From contig NZ_KQ483358.1 in assembly GCF_001432305.1 (NCBI RefSeq), positions 1,186,881-1,250,880 of the forward strand: 64,000 bases of DNA, given 5' to 3'. The stretch's first letter is position 1; each line of letters begins with the position of its first letter. This document shows positions 1 to 9,147 of the stretch, piece by piece. Made by a program: the position numbers and the translations under genes. The notes beneath the pieces are model-generated. The model did not search any database and was not told the DNA's origin. It saw only the letters and a list, made by a program, of their open reading frames with translations. Source of the stretch: Curvibacter sp. PAE-UM. GTDB lineage: Bacteria; Pseudomonadota; Gammaproteobacteria; Burkholderiales; Burkholderiaceae_C.

Positions 1-137
1 GGGTGGCGCGCGCCTTCGATGCGCCGCTGGGCTGGCGTTCGGCGCTGGTCTGTGGCGCGATTGCCTCCGTGTTCTGGCTGGTGTTTGCCCAGTTGCTGGG
101 CATCGGCCTGGGACCGGCCTTGCGCTGGCCTTTCTGA
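1..137 (+). CDS. tctB: Tripartite tricarboxylate transporter small subunit TctB, C-terminal end (partial)
   Basis: This frame is open from the left edge and stops at TGA 135-137. Its last 44 residues hold one long hydrophobic stretch and end in LRWPF. The gene lies 27 bases before tctA, where the small four-helix membrane subunit of tricarboxylate transporters normally sits. The sequence itself shows only a terminal membrane helix; the TctB name rests on that size, hydrophobicity and position. The remainder of the gene, and probably the substrate-binding subunit tctC, lie to the left of the window. Confidence 0.7.
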   Translation, partial: VARAFDAPLGWRSALVCGAIASVFWLVFAQLLGIGLGPALRWPF

Positions 138-164
138 TTCCCTGTTTCTGCGAGTGGAGCGAGC

Positions 165-1658
165 ATGCAAGCCTTTGACGCCCTGCTGACCGGTTTCGGC
201 AGCGCCCTGCAACCCCTGACCCTGATGTGGGGCTTCGCGGGCTGCCTGATCGGCACCCTGGTGGGGGTGTTGCCGGGCATCAGCCCCGCGCTGACCATCG
301 CCCTGTTGCTGCCCCTGACCTACCAGGTGCCGGCCACCAGCATGTTCGTGATGTTCGCCGGCATCTACTACGGTGCCGCCTATGGCGGCTCCACCACCTC
401 CATCCTGCTCAACACGCCGGGCGAATCCGGTTCGGTGGTGACGGCGCTGGAAGGCAACAAGATGGCGCGGCGCGGCCGGGCCGGCCAGGCCTTGGCCACG
501 GCTGCCATCGGCAGCTTCGTGGCGGGCACCATCGGCACCCTGGCGCTGACTTTCTTTGCCCCCTGGGTGGTGGAGGCGGCGCTGGCCTTCGGCCCGGCGG
601 AGTACTTCAGCCTCATGGTGCTGTCGCTGGTGGCCGTGTCCGCGGTGCTGGGCAGCTCTGTGCTGCGCGGCCTGCTGAGCCTGTGCGCCGGTCTGCTCTG
701 CGGTCTGGTGGGCATCGACCTGCAGACCGGCCAGCCACGTTTCACCTTCGGGCGGGCCGAGTTGCTCGACGGGCTGGAGGTGACGGTGGTAGCGGTGGGC
801 CTGTTCGCCGTGGGCGAGGCCCTCTACCTGGCCTGGCAGGGGCGTGAGTCGCGCAGCGGCGAGGTGATGAAACTCACGGGCAGCCTGCGCCTGAGCCGCG
901 AGGACTGGGCGCGCTCCTGGAAACCCTGGATCCGCGGTTCGCTGTTTGGTTTTCCCATCGGCGCGCTGCCGGCGGGCGGCGCCGAGCTGCCCACCATGCT
1001 GTCCTACTACACCGAGAAAAAACTTTCCAAACATCCCGAGGAGTTCGGCCACGGCGCGATCGAGGGGGTGGCCGGGCCGGAGGCGGCCAACAATGCTGCT
1101 GCGGCCGGTGTGCTCATGCCCCTGCTCACGCTGGGCATTCCCACCTCGGCCACGGCGGCCATCATGCTCTCGGCTTTCGAGGGTTATGGCATCCAGACCG
1201 GTCCGCAGCTGTTCAGCCAGCAGGGCGCTCTGGTCTGGACGCTGGTTGCCAGTCTCTACATCGGCAACGTCATCCTGCTGGTGCTCAACCTGCCCCTGGT
1301 GCACCTGTGGGTGCGGCTGCTGAAGATCCCGCCGCCCTGGCTCTACGCCGGCATCATCGTGATCTCCACGGCCGGGGTTTACGGCGCGGGCAACTCGGTG
1401 TTCAACGTGGGCCTGCTGTTCTTCTTCGGGCTGATCGGTTTTCTGATGCGGCGCTTCGACTTTCCCGCGGCACCGCTGATCGTGGGCATGATCCTGGCGC
1501 CCATGGCCGAGCAGTCCATGCGGCAGGCGCTCACCATCAGCCAGGGGGACTGGTTCACCTTCTTCACGCGGCCGCTGTCCGGCTCGCTGATGGCCGTGGC
1601 CATGCTGCTGCTGGTGTTGCCGCCGCTGATCCGGCGTTGGCGTCGGGCTAGAAGCTGA
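165..1658 (+). CDS. tctA: Tripartite tricarboxylate transporter large permease TctA
   Basis: This 497-residue integral membrane protein is the large permease of a tripartite tricarboxylate transporter, which takes up citrate-like or other carboxylates with a periplasmic TctC receptor. The family signatures are clear: [11 protein letters not shown] near residues 34-44, [14 protein letters not shown] near 74-87 and [13 protein letters not shown] near 303-315, with about ten or more hydrophobic segments. Its length is normal for the family. It follows the tctB fragment closely and is probably co-transcribed with it. Its 3' end overlaps the convergent DedA-like gene by 11 bases. The substrate cannot be read from the permease, and no receptor gene is visible here. 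Confidence 0.93.
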   Translation: MQAFDALLTGFGSALQPLTLMWGFAGCLIGTLVGVLPGISPALTIALLLPLTYQVPATSMFVMFAGIYYGAAYGGSTTSILLNTPGESGSVVTALEGNKMARRGRAGQALATAAIGSFVAGTIGTLALTFFAPWVVEAALAFGPAEYFSLMVLSLVAVSAVLGSSVLRGLLSLCAGLLCGLVGIDLQTGQPRFTFGRAELLDGLEVTVVAVGLFAVGEALYLAWQGRESRSGEVMKLTGSLRLSREDWARSWKPWIRGSLFGFPIGALPAGGAELPTMLSYYTEKKLSKHPEEFGHGAIEGVAGPEAANNAAAAGVLMPLLTLGIPTSATAAIMLSAFEGYGIQTGPQLFSQQGALVWTLVASLYIGNVILLVLNLPLVHLWVRLLKIPPPWLYAGIIVISTAGVYGAGNSVFNVGLLFFFGLIGFLMRRFDFPAAPLIVGMILAPMAEQSMRQALTISQGDWFTFFTRPLSGSLMAVAMLLLVLPPLIRRWRRARS

Positions 1659-2130
1659 AGCCGCCCGGAAAGAGCCAGAGCAGCGCCACCGTCATGGTGA
1701 GGTAACGCGCCAGCTTGCCGATGGCCATGTAGAGCAGGCAGGGCCAGAAGGGCTGGCGCAGCCAACCCGCTACGGCGCACAGCGGGTCGCCGATCACCGG
1801 CAGCCAGCTCAGCAGACAGGCCCGGGGACCGATGCGTTCCAGCCAGTCGAGGGCGCGCAGATGCGTGTCGGAATGGCGGTACTTGTCTATGAGCTTGTGC
1901 GATTCCCAGCCCATGGCCCAGCTGACGGCGCCCCCCAGCGTGTTGCCGGCCGTGGCGACCAGGATGGCGGGCCAGAACAGTTCCGGGTTGAGCTTGAGCA
2001 GGCCGAAGAGCGCGGGCTCCGAACCCAGCGGCAGCAGCGTTGCCGAGACAAAGGCGATCAGGAACAGTGTGACCAGGCCGTATTCAGGCAGGGCCAATAG
2101 CGTCAGCAGCTGGGTGATCCAGTTCTCCAT
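1648..2130 (-). CDS. YqaA/DedA-like (VTT domain) membrane protein
   Basis: This is a 160-residue membrane protein of the DedA/SNARE-associated (VTT) superfamily, of the small YqaA type. It has four to five hydrophobic segments, an acidic and proline-bearing first loop ([13 protein letters not shown]) and the typical [13 protein letters not shown] motif near residues 61-73. Family members are linked to lipid flipping, membrane homeostasis and proton-motive-force maintenance. No substrate can be assigned. It is convergent with tctA, overlapping by 11 bases, and divergent from dusB. The ATG at 2130 gives the standard family length. Confidence 0.8.
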   Translation of the reverse strand: MENWITQLLTLLALPEYGLVTLFLIAFVSATLLPLGSEPALFGLLKLNPELFWPAILVATAGNTLGGAVSWAMGWESHKLIDKYRHSDTHLRALDWLERIGPRACLLSWLPVIGDPLCAVAGWLRQPFWPCLLYMAIGKLARYLTMTVALLWLFPGGFSF

Positions 2131-2273
2131 AGAGGGGCAGTATAGGCAGCGGCTTGCGACTGGCGGCGCCTGATTTCAATTGCTGAAATTTTGTGCAGCT
2201 AGAATACCCGGCCCGGCTGCTGCCAGTTCTGGCGGTGGCATCTTTCATTGGCGCCTTACTTTTCCACACCCGC

Positions 2274-3326
2274 ATGCACATCGGTTCCTTCGAACTGCCG
2301 AACACCCTGTTCGTGGCCCCGATGGCGGGCGTGACGGACCGGCCGTTTCGCCGCCTGTGCAAGGCCCTGGGCGCGGGGTATGCAGTCAGCGAGATGGTGA
2401 CTTCGCGCAAGGACCTTTGGAACACCCTGAAGACCTCGCGCCGCGCCAACCACGAGGGCGAGGCAGGCCCGATCGCCGTGCAGATCGCCGGCACCGACGC
2501 GCCCATGATGGCCGAGGCGGCGGTCTACAACATCGAGCGCGGCGCCCAGATCATCGACATCAACATGGGCTGCCCGGCCAAGAAGGTCTGCAACAAATGG
2601 GCCGGCTCGGCCCTGATGCAGGACGAGGCGCTGGCACTGGAGATCATCGAAGCCGTGGTGGCCGCCTGCGCGCCGTGCAACGTGCCCGTGACGCTCAAGA
2701 TGCGCACCGGCTGGTGCCAGACCGAAAAGAATGCCCTGACCATTGCACGTGCCGCCGAAAGCGCCGGTGTGCAGATGGTCACCGTGCATGGCCGCACCCG
2801 CGAGCAGGGCTACAAGGGCGCGGCCGAGTACGACACCATCGCCGCCGTCAAGGCCGCGCTGCGTATCCCCGTGGTGGCCAACGGTGACATCAACTCGCCC
2901 GAAAAGGCGCGGGCCGTGCTGCGCGCCACGGGCGCCGACGCGCTGATGATCGGCCGCGCGGCCCAAGGTCGGCCCTGGATCTTTCGCGAGATCGGCCACT
3001 TCCTGGCCACGGGTGAGCACCTGGCCCTGCCGCTGGTGGTCGAGGTCCGGCGCCTGCTGCTGGAGCATCTGGAAGACCACTACGCGCTCTACGGCGAATA
3101 CACCGGTGTGCGCAGCGCGCGCAAGCACATCGGCTGGTATCTCAAGACCCTGCCCGGGGGCGAGGCTTTCCGCGCCCGCATGAACCTGCTGGATGACAGC
3201 CGGACCCAGGTCCAGGCCGTCGCCGATTTTTTGGATGAACTGGGGACCCGCATGGACCGCATGCCGGTTGCCGGGACGGATGCCCTAGAAGACAGGGACG
3301 AGGAACAGATGGAGCTTGCCGCATGA
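2274..3326 (+). CDS. dusB: tRNA-dihydrouridine synthase B
   Basis: DusB is an FMN- and NADPH-dependent enzyme that reduces specific uridines in the tRNA D-loop. The 350-residue product has the TIM-barrel landmarks in order: APMAGVTDRPFRRLC near 16-30, INMGCPAKKVCNK near 96-108 with the catalytic cysteine expected at about residue 106, TLKMRTGW, VHGRTREQGYKG and IGRAAQGRPWIF. I chose ATG 2274 because MHIGSFELPN matches the usual start; an in-frame GTG at 2193 would add 27 unrelated residues. The stop overlaps the fis start as ATGA, giving the conserved dusB-fis pair, so the two are translationally coupled. Confidence 0.95.
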   Translation: MHIGSFELPNTLFVAPMAGVTDRPFRRLCKALGAGYAVSEMVTSRKDLWNTLKTSRRANHEGEAGPIAVQIAGTDAPMMAEAAVYNIERGAQIIDINMGCPAKKVCNKWAGSALMQDEALALEIIEAVVAACAPCNVPVTLKMRTGWCQTEKNALTIARAAESAGVQMVTVHGRTREQGYKGAAEYDTIAAVKAALRIPVVANGDINSPEKARAVLRATGADALMIGRAAQGRPWIFREIGHFLATGEHLALPLVVEVRRLLLEHLEDHYALYGEYTGVRSARKHIGWYLKTLPGGEAFRARMNLLDDSRTQVQAVADFLDELGTRMDRMPVAGTDALEDRDEEQMELAA

Positions 3327-3559
3327 GCAAAAAACAGATCGAAGAATGCGTGCGTACCAGCCTGGAAGGTTATTTCAAGGATTTGCGCGGCACCGAGCCG
3401 GACGGCATGTACGACATGCTGGTGCGCATCATCGAGAAGCCCTTGCTGGAAGTGGTGATGCAGCAGGCCGAGCACAACCAGTCGCGCGCCGCGCTCTGGT
3501 TGGGCCTGAACCGCAACACCTTGCGCAAGAAGCTGGTCGAACACAAACTTCTCAAATAA
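3323..3559 (+). CDS. fis: DNA-binding protein Fis
   Basis: Fis is a small nucleoid-associated protein that bends DNA and regulates rRNA and many growth-phase genes as a homodimer. The 78-residue product has the dimerisation region in its first half and a C-terminal helix-turn-helix (NQSRAALWLGLNRNTLRKKL, residues 53-72). It overlaps dusB by four bases, the arrangement known across many proteobacteria where dusB drives fis expression. purH follows 44 bases downstream. Betaproteobacterial Fis proteins have shorter N-termini than the 98-residue E. coli protein, so the length is normal. Confidence 0.95.
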   Translation: MSKKQIEECVRTSLEGYFKDLRGTEPDGMYDMLVRIIEKPLLEVVMQQAEHNQSRAALWLGLNRNTLRKKLVEHKLLK

Positions 3560-3603
3560 ACCTTGTGGGTCGGATCTTCAGCGCTGACCCCAACTGATCA
3601 AAA

Positions 3604-5184
3604 ATGAACGCACTCCTCTCCGTTTCCGACAAGACCGGCATCGTCGAATTCGCCCAGGCCCTGCATGCGCTGGGCATCAAGCTCATCTCCACCGGCGGTA
3701 CCGCCAAGCTGCTGGCCGATGCCAAGCTGCCCGTGACGGAAGTCGCCGAGCTCACCGCTTTCCCCGAGATGCTGGACGGTCGTGTCAAGACCCTGCATCC
3801 CAAGGTGCACGGCGGCCTGCTGGCCCGGCGTGACGTGCCCGAGCACATGGCCGCGCTGAAGGCGCACCAGATCGACACCATCGACCTGCTGGTGGTCAAT
3901 CTCTACCCCTTCGAGGCCACGGTGGCCAAGCCGGGCTGCACGCTGGAGGACGCGATCGAGAACATCGACATCGGCGGCCCGGCCATGGTGCGCAGCGCGG
4001 CCAAGAACTGGAAAGACGTGGGGGTGCTGACCGACGCTTCGCAGTACCCGGCGGTGCTGGATGAACTGAAGACGAACGGCAAGCTGTCGGACAAGCTGCG
4101 CTTCGCGCTGTCGGTGGCGGCCTTCAACCGCATCGCCAACTACGACGCGGCCATCAGTAACTACCTGTCAGCGATCAACGAGGACGGTACGCACGCCGCC
4201 TTCTCGGCCCAGGCCAACAGCAATATGGTCAAGCTGCAGGACCTGCGTTACGGCGAGAACCCGCACCAGTCGGCCGCTTTCTACCGCGACCTGTATCCGG
4301 CACCCGGTTCGCTGGTGACGGCCAGGCAGTTGCAGGGCAAGGAGTTGAGCTACAACAACATCGCTGACGGTGATGCCGCCTGGGAATGCGTGAAGAGCTT
4401 CGAGGTGCCGGCCTGCGTCATCGTCAAGCATGCCAACCCCTGCGGTGTGGCCATGGGCAAGGATGCGCTGGAGGCCTACAGCAAGGCCTTCCAGACCGAT
4501 CCGACCTCGGCCTTCGGCGGCATCATCGCCTTCAATCGTGTGGTGGATGGTGCAGCCGCCCAAGCCGTGAGCAAGCAGTTCGTCGAGGTGCTGATGGCGC
4601 CCGGCTATACGCCTGAAGCGCTGGCAGTGTTCAAGGCCAAGGCCAATGTGCGTGTGCTCGAGATATCGCTCGATGGCGTCAAGCGCGACGGCAAGAATGC
4701 CTGGGAGCGGGGCCAGAACTCGCACGACGTCAAGCGTGTGGGCTCGGGTCTGCTGATCCAGACTGCGGACAACCACGTGCTGCAACGCAGTGACCTGAAA
4801 GTGGTGACGAAGAAGGCGCCAACACCGCAGCAACTCGAAGACCTACTCTTCGCCTGGAAGGTGGGCAAGTTCGTCAAGAGCAATGCCATCGTCTTCTGCA
4901 AGGACGGCATGACCATGGGGGTGGGCGCCGGCCAGATGAGCCGACTGGACTCGGCGCGCATTGCCAGCATCAAGGCCCAGCACGCCAATCTGTCGCTGCA
5001 GGGCACGGTCGTGGCCAGCGACGCCTTCTTTCCCTTCCGCGACGGCCTGGATGTGGTGGTGGATGCCGGTGCGACCTGCGTGATCCAGCCCGGTGGCTCC
5101 ATGCGCGACCAGGAAGTCATCGATGCGGCCGACGAGCGCGGCGTGGCCATGGTGTTTTCAGGCGTGCGGCATTTCCGCCATTGA
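3604..5184 (+). CDS. purH: Bifunctional AICAR formyltransferase/IMP cyclohydrolase
   Basis: PurH carries out the last two steps of purine synthesis: formylation of AICAR and ring closure to IMP. The 526-residue product has the MGS-like cyclohydrolase domain in about residues 1-150 ([28 protein letters not shown]) and the transformylase domain after it, with the catalytic KHANPCG motif near residues 274-280. Length and both domains are complete. The region before the ATG has no clear Shine-Dalgarno sequence. In many Burkholderiales purH is followed by ruvC; here a terminator follows instead. Confidence 0.97.
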   Translation: MNALLSVSDKTGIVEFAQALHALGIKLISTGGTAKLLADAKLPVTEVAELTAFPEMLDGRVKTLHPKVHGGLLARRDVPEHMAALKAHQIDTIDLLVVNLYPFEATVAKPGCTLEDAIENIDIGGPAMVRSAAKNWKDVGVLTDASQYPAVLDELKTNGKLSDKLRFALSVAAFNRIANYDAAISNYLSAINEDGTHAAFSAQANSNMVKLQDLRYGENPHQSAAFYRDLYPAPGSLVTARQLQGKELSYNNIADGDAAWECVKSFEVPACVIVKHANPCGVAMGKDALEAYSKAFQTDPTSAFGGIIAFNRVVDGAAAQAVSKQFVEVLMAPGYTPEALAVFKAKANVRVLEISLDGVKRDGKNAWERGQNSHDVKRVGSGLLIQTADNHVLQRSDLKVVTKKAPTPQQLEDLLFAWKVGKFVKSNAIVFCKDGMTMGVGAGQMSRLDSARIASIKAQHANLSLQGTVVASDAFFPFRDGLDVVVDAGATCVIQPGGSMRDQEVIDAADERGVAMVFSGVRHFRH

Positions 5185-5201
5185 ATCGAGCCTCGGTGCA
5201 C

Positions 5202-5235
5202 ATGAAAAAAGCGGCCAGGAGGCCGCTTTTTTCAT
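5202..5235. terminator. Bidirectional intrinsic terminator between purH and hemL
   Basis: A perfect inverted repeat has arms ATGAAAAAAGCGGCC and GGCCGCTTTTTTCAT around an AGGA loop. The GC-rich core is flanked by A6 on one side and T6 on the other, so it can end transcripts from both directions. It sits 17 bases after the purH stop and 14 bases after the hemL stop on the opposite strand, exactly where a shared terminator is needed. Confidence 0.93.
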
Positions 5236-5249
5236 GGAAAAGGTGCGGA

Positions 5250-6560
5250 CTATTTCGCCAGCAGCTTGAATACTTCACGCGCCGCAGCCACGGTCTGTGC
5301 GATGTCTTCCTCGCTGTGCGCTGCGCTCACGAAGCCGGCTTCGTACAGCGCTGGCGCGATGTAGACGCCGCGATCCAGCAGGCCGTGGAACAGGGTGTTG
5401 AAGCGCGGGCTGTCGGTCTTCATGACCGTGGCGTAGTTCTGCGGCAGCTCGGACATCAGGAAGAAGCCGAACATGCCGCCCTGGCAGTCGGCGCTGAAAG
5501 CCACGCCTTCGGCTGCCGCGGCGGTTTTCAATCCCTCGACCAGCGAACGCGTCTTGCGTGACAGGGCCTCGAAGAAGCCCGGCTTGCTGATCTCGCGCAG
5601 GGTCGCCAGGCCGCAGGCCGTGGCCACCGGGTTGCCGGAGAGCGTGCCGGCCTGGTAGACCGGGCCCAGCGGGGCCATCTGTTCCATGAGCGTGCGCGGC
5701 CCGCCAAAGGCCGCCAGCGGCATGCCGCCGCCGATGACCTTGCCCAGCACCGTGATGTCGGGCTTGAAACCGGGGATGGCCTGGGCGTAGACGCTTTGTG
5801 CGCTGCCCAGGGCCACACGAAAACCCGTCATGACTTCGTCGAACACCAGCAGGGCGCCGTACTGCGTGCAGAGCTCGCGGCAGCGCTGCATGAAGGGCAC
5901 CGAGGCGCGCACGAAGTTCATGTTGCCGGCGATGGGCTCGATCATCAGGCAGGCGAGTTCCTTGCCGTGCAAGGCGAAGGCTTCCTCAAGCTGCTGCACG
6001 TTGTTGTACTCGAGCACCAGGGTGTGCTGCACCACCTCGGCCGGCACGCCAGCGCTGGTGGGGTTGCCGAAGGTGGCCAGGCCCGAACCGGCCTTGACCA
6101 GCAGGGCGTCGGCGTGCCCGTGGTAGCAGCCCTCGAACTTCATGATCTTGCTGCGGCCCGTGGCGCCGCGCGCCAGGCGGATGGCGCTCATGCCGGCTTC
6201 GGTGCCCGAGCTGACCAGGCGCACCATCTCCATGGACGGCACGTGCTTCAGGATTTCCTCGGCCAGCTCGATCTCGCGCTCGGTCGGTGCGCCGAAGGAG
6301 AAGCCCTCGGTTACGGCCTTCTGTACGGCGGCAACCACGGTCGGATGACCGTGGCCCAGGATCATGGGCCCCCAGGAGCCGATGTAGTCGATGTAGCGAC
6401 GGTCGTTGGCGTCCCAGAAATAGGCGCCTTGAGCCCGTTGCACGAAGCGCGGCGTGCCGCCGACGGCGCGAAAGGCGCGCACGGGCGAATTCACGCCGCC
6501 GGGGATGACGCGCTTGGCGCGCTCGAACAGGGTCTCGTTACGGTCAGTGCTGGGTGTCAT
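5250..6560 (-). CDS. hemL: Glutamate-1-semialdehyde 2,1-aminomutase
   Basis: HemL is a PLP enzyme that converts glutamate-1-semialdehyde to 5-aminolevulinate, the precursor of heme and other tetrapyrroles. The 436-residue product shows [16 protein letters not shown] near 117-132, [16 protein letters not shown] near 145-160, the DEVMTGFR motif near 241-248 and the PLP lysine in LGKVIGGG (about K274). I chose ATG 6560 ([22 protein letters not shown] begins the conserved part); a longer start at 6626 adds a non-conserved stretch. The start overlaps the thiD stop by 17 bases, so the two are likely co-transcribed. Confidence 0.96.
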   Translation of the reverse strand: MTPSTDRNETLFERAKRVIPGGVNSPVRAFRAVGGTPRFVQRAQGAYFWDANDRRYIDYIGSWGPMILGHGHPTVVAAVQKAVTEGFSFGAPTEREIELAEEILKHVPSMEMVRLVSSGTEAGMSAIRLARGATGRSKIMKFEGCYHGHADALLVKAGSGLATFGNPTSAGVPAEVVQHTLVLEYNNVQQLEEAFALHGKELACLMIEPIAGNMNFVRASVPFMQRCRELCTQYGALLVFDEVMTGFRVALGSAQSVYAQAIPGFKPDITVLGKVIGGGMPLAAFGGPRTLMEQMAPLGPVYQAGTLSGNPVATACGLATLREISKPGFFEALSRKTRSLVEGLKTAAAAEGVAFSADCQGGMFGFFLMSELPQNYATVMKTDSPRFNTLFHGLLDRGVYIAPALYEAGFVSAAHSEEDIAQTVAAAREVFKLLAK

Positions 6561-7485
6561 GCGGGGGAAGTTCCAATTGGGAGGCCGGGCCCTGCGGCCC
6601 GTCGTCGGCGTCATCGCTGTCGTCAAGATCGGCCTGGGCCCAGAACAGGCGGTCGGGGATCACGTTGCCCATGCCGGGGCGAAAGCCGCCGTCCAGGCAG
6701 TGGTCCAGGTAGTCCAGCGCCTCGGTGAAGGCCTCCGTCAGGTCGCAGCCGCTGGCGATGAGGGCGGCGAGTGTGGCGGCCAGAGTGTCGCCAGCACCGG
6801 AGAACACCGCTTCGAAGCGTTCGAATTTTTCGCTGGCGAGCACGGTTTGTGGCGAGGTCAGCACGTTGTCGATGTACTGATCGGGCGCCGGGATGCCGGT
6901 GACCAGGGTATAGGGCACGCCATATTCGCCGGCAGCGCGGGCGATGTCGCGCGCGCTGGGGCTGCGCTCGCCGTTCCAGTCCGGCAGCAGCCAGCGCCAC
7001 AGGGTGCTGTGGTTTCCGACCAACACTGTGGTCTGGGGCAAAACCAGTTCCTGGAAGGCGTCCAGGTAGAGGTCGATCTGCACCTCGTTCCACCAGGACA
7101 GGTTGGGCATGTAGGCGATCAGCGGGATGTCCGGGTAGTCGGTGGCGATCCCGGCGATGGTGCTGAGGTTCTCGGGCGTGCCGGCAAATCCGACCTTGAT
7201 GGCTTGCACGCTCACATCTTCCAGCAGGCCGCGCGCCTGCTCGGCCACTACCTCTTCATCGAGGGGAAAATGGTCGAAAGTTTCCGCCGTGTCGCGGGCG
7301 TAGGTGCCGGTGATGACCGGCAGTGCGTGGGCACCGGCCGAGGCGATGGCGGACACGTCACTGGACAGGCCGCCCGCGCCGCTGGGGTCGTTGGCATTGA
7401 ACACCAGCACGCACGGCGGCTGGCTCGGATCGTGCGCTGTTTCCTCGGGGGCTGGGGTTTGCATGGGCTGGCCTGTGGTGGTCAT
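6544..7485 (-). CDS. thiD: Hydroxymethylpyrimidine/phosphomethylpyrimidine kinase family protein
   Basis: This 313-residue protein belongs to the PfkB-like ThiD family, which phosphorylates hydroxymethylpyrimidine in thiamine synthesis. It has the nucleotide and substrate site [18 protein letters not shown] near residues 22-39, close to the ThiD SGGAGIQADLK pattern, and the C-terminal anion-hole motif [10 protein letters not shown] with the catalytic aspartate. It is more diverged than standard ThiD and carries an acidic tail ([11 protein letters not shown]), so the exact substrate is less certain. ATG 7485 gives [14 protein letters not shown] 7464 is an alternative. Its position between hemL and a rubredoxin gene is typical of Comamonadaceae-like genomes. 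Confidence 0.8.
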   Translation of the reverse strand: MTTTGQPMQTPAPEETAHDPSQPPCVLVFNANDPSGAGGLSSDVSAIASAGAHALPVITGTYARDTAETFDHFPLDEEVVAEQARGLLEDVSVQAIKVGFAGTPENLSTIAGIATDYPDIPLIAYMPNLSWWNEVQIDLYLDAFQELVLPQTTVLVGNHSTLWRWLLPDWNGERSPSARDIARAAGEYGVPYTLVTGIPAPDQYIDNVLTSPQTVLASEKFERFEAVFSGAGDTLAATLAALIASGCDLTEAFTEALDYLDHCLDGGFRPGMGNVIPDRLFWAQADLDDSDDADDGPQGPASQLELPPHDTQH

Positions 7486-7578
7486 CAGGCAGAATACGAC
7501 AAGTCGTTGCGCGAAAGCCGTTCGAGAGTGGTTTTCGCTTTGTACAATGTTGCATTCTATTCGAAGGTCCCGTAAGCT

Positions 7579-7752
7579 GTGAGTGATAAGAAAACCTGGA
7601 TGTGTCTGATTTGTGGCTGGATCTATGATGAGGCGGCCGGCGATCCGGAGCACGGCATAGCGCCGGGGACAGCATGGGCTGATGTGCCCATGAACTGGAC
7701 CTGCCCTGAATGCGGTGCGCGCAAGGAAGATTTCGAAATGGTCCAGATCTGA
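7579..7752 (+). CDS. rubA: Rubredoxin
   Basis: This 57-residue protein has two paired cysteine knuckles, MCLICGWIYDEAAGDPEHGI near residues 8-27 and WTCPECGARKEDFEMV near 39-54, which bind a single iron through four cysteines. Rubredoxins are small cytoplasmic electron carriers. The start is GTG at 7579, giving MSDKKTWMC. It is divergent from thiD with 93 bases between them, including a TACAAT hexamer at 7543-7548 that may be a -10 element. It could share a transcript with the pil genes, which begin 63 bases later. Confidence 0.95.
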   Translation: MSDKKTWMCLICGWIYDEAAGDPEHGIAPGTAWADVPMNWTCPECGARKEDFEMVQI

Positions 7753-7815
7753 GGCTTGGTCTGAAACATGGTGTCTGTCATCGTTTCAGCCGGCCGTAAT
7801 CAGGAGTAGCGTTCA

Positions 7816-8214
7816 GTGAGTACGCAAGAATCGCCCCTCAAGGTCCTCGTGATCGATGACAGCAATACGATCCGTCGCAGCGCCGAGATATTTCTCAAGC
7901 AGGGCGGGCACGAGGTGATGCTGGCTGAAGACGGCTTCGATGCCCTGGCCAAGGTCAACGACTACCAGCCCCATCTGATCTTTTGCGACATCCTGATGCC
8001 GCGCCTCGATGGCTACCAGACCTGCGCCATCATCAAGCGCAACGCCAAGTTCGCCTCGGTGCCGGTGGTCATGCTGTCATCCAAGGACGGGGTGTTCGAC
8101 AAGGCGCGTGGCCGCATGGTGGGTGCGCAGGACTACCTGACCAAACCATTTACCAAAGACCAGCTGTTGCAGGCCGTGCAGCAGTTTGGCATAGTCTCGC
8201 AAGGAGTGAATTGA
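7816..8214 (+). CDS. pilG: Twitching motility response regulator PilG
   Basis: PilG is a single-domain receiver protein that controls type IV pilus extension in the Pil-Chp system. The 132-residue product is a complete CheY-like domain: acidic pocket VIDDSNTIRRS near residues 12-22, phosphoacceptor D58 in FCDILMPRLDG and the conserved lysine in YLTKPF. There is no output domain. Translation starts at GTG 7816, ten bases after an AGGAG. The stop overlaps the pilH start (TGATG), so the two receivers are translationally coupled. Confidence 0.92.
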   Translation: MSTQESPLKVLVIDDSNTIRRSAEIFLKQGGHEVMLAEDGFDALAKVNDYQPHLIFCDILMPRLDGYQTCAIIKRNAKFASVPVVMLSSKDGVFDKARGRMVGAQDYLTKPFTKDQLLQAVQQFGIVSQGVN

Positions 8215-8579
8215 TGCCGATACGCAAAGTTTTGATCGTTGACGATTCCAAGACGGAATTGATGTTTCTGACGGATCTGCTCCAGAAAAACGGGATGGCC
8301 GTGAAGACCGCCGAGGACGCCGACGATGCGTTCCGTCGCCTGGCCGAAGACAAGCCGGACCTGATCCTGATGGATGTCGTGATGCCGGGTCAGAATGGTT
8401 TTCAGCTCACGCGCGCCATCAACCGCACGCCGGAGTACGCCGAGATCCCGATCATCATCTGCACCAGCAAGAACCTGGAAACCGACCGCGTCTGGGGCAT
8501 GCGCCAGGGCGCGCGTGATTACGTGACCAAGCCGGTGGACGAGGCTGAATTGCTGGGCAAGATCAAGGCGCTGGGCTGA
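8214..8579 (+). CDS. pilH: Twitching motility response regulator PilH
   Basis: PilH is the second CheY-like receiver of the Pil-Chp system, associated in Pseudomonas with pilus retraction and with acting as a phosphate sink. The 121-residue product has the pocket IVDDSKTELMF near residues 8-18, phosphoacceptor D54 in LMDVVMPGQNG and a lysine in YVTKPVDE. ATG 8214 overlaps the pilG stop; a longer frame starting inside pilG is not a plausible start. pilI follows after ten bases. Confidence 0.92.
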   Translation: MPIRKVLIVDDSKTELMFLTDLLQKNGMAVKTAEDADDAFRRLAEDKPDLILMDVVMPGQNGFQLTRAINRTPEYAEIPIIICTSKNLETDRVWGMRQGARDYVTKPVDEAELLGKIKALG

Positions 8580-8589
8580 TTCGCATCCC

Positions 8590-9117
8590 ATGGCCAATCG
8601 CGAAGCTCTCAGGGACCTGCAGTCACGACTTGCTAGCCGATTGCAAGCGGCCAAGGCCGAAGGTCTCTCCATTTCGTGGCTGGCGGTGCGTGCAGGCGGG
8701 CTTGATTACCTGCTGCCCCTGGCCCAGTCGGGTGAAATTTTCCCGCTGCCTGCGGTGCAGACGGTGCCTTACTCGCAGTCCTGGTTTCTGGGGGTCGTCA
8801 ACCTGCGTGGCGGCCTGTATGGCGTGGTGGATCTGGCGGCTTTCATTGCCGGCAAGGCGCCGGTGCGGACCGAGCAGTACTGGTCCGAGGCCAGTGTCGT
8901 CACGCTCAACGCCGCTCTGGAGCTCAATTGCTCCTTGCTGATCGATTCACTGGCGGGTTTGCGCCATGTCGGGGCGTTCTCGGGCTCCGAGCCGCCGCCG
9001 GAAGGCGCGCCACCCTATTTCGGTAACCGCTATGTCGACGCTGACGGCAGCCGCTGGCAGGAGATCAATCTCCAGCAGCTGTCGCAGATGAGCGAGTTTT
9101 TGAGCATCAGTGCCTAG
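8590..9117 (+). CDS. pilI: CheW-like adaptor PilI
   Basis: This 175-residue CheW-domain protein should couple the PilJ receptor to the ChpA kinase. After a helical N-terminal segment (about residues 1-30), the CheW fold is marked by SISWLAVRAGGLDYLLPL and WFLGVVNLRGGLYGVVDLAAF, the latter equivalent to the conserved NLRG motif of CheW. It lies between pilH and pilJ with short gaps, the order known from Pseudomonas and Burkholderiales. There is no membrane segment. I see nothing odd in length or residues. Confidence 0.9.
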   Translation: MANREALRDLQSRLASRLQAAKAEGLSISWLAVRAGGLDYLLPLAQSGEIFPLPAVQTVPYSQSWFLGVVNLRGGLYGVVDLAAFIAGKAPVRTEQYWSEASVVTLNAALELNCSLLIDSLAGLRHVGAFSGSEPPPEGAPPYFGNRYVDADGSRWQEINLQQLSQMSEFLSISA

Positions 9118-9147
9118 GGCCTGTCCATACTTTCCTAAGGTTGCATC

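Noticed and set aside
2193-2273. Upstream GTG start for dusB
   Set aside because: The 27 extra residues have no counterpart in DusB, and ATG 2274 begins the conserved MHIGSFELPN.
3560-3603. Hairpin between fis and purH as a terminator
   Set aside because: Only a GGGTC/GACCC stem with no T-run; fis and purH are commonly expressed together.
7761-7789. CTGAAAC/GTTTCAG repeat between rubredoxin and pilG as a terminator
   Set aside because: The stem is seven bases with a 15-base loop and no T-run; read-through into pilG is more likely.
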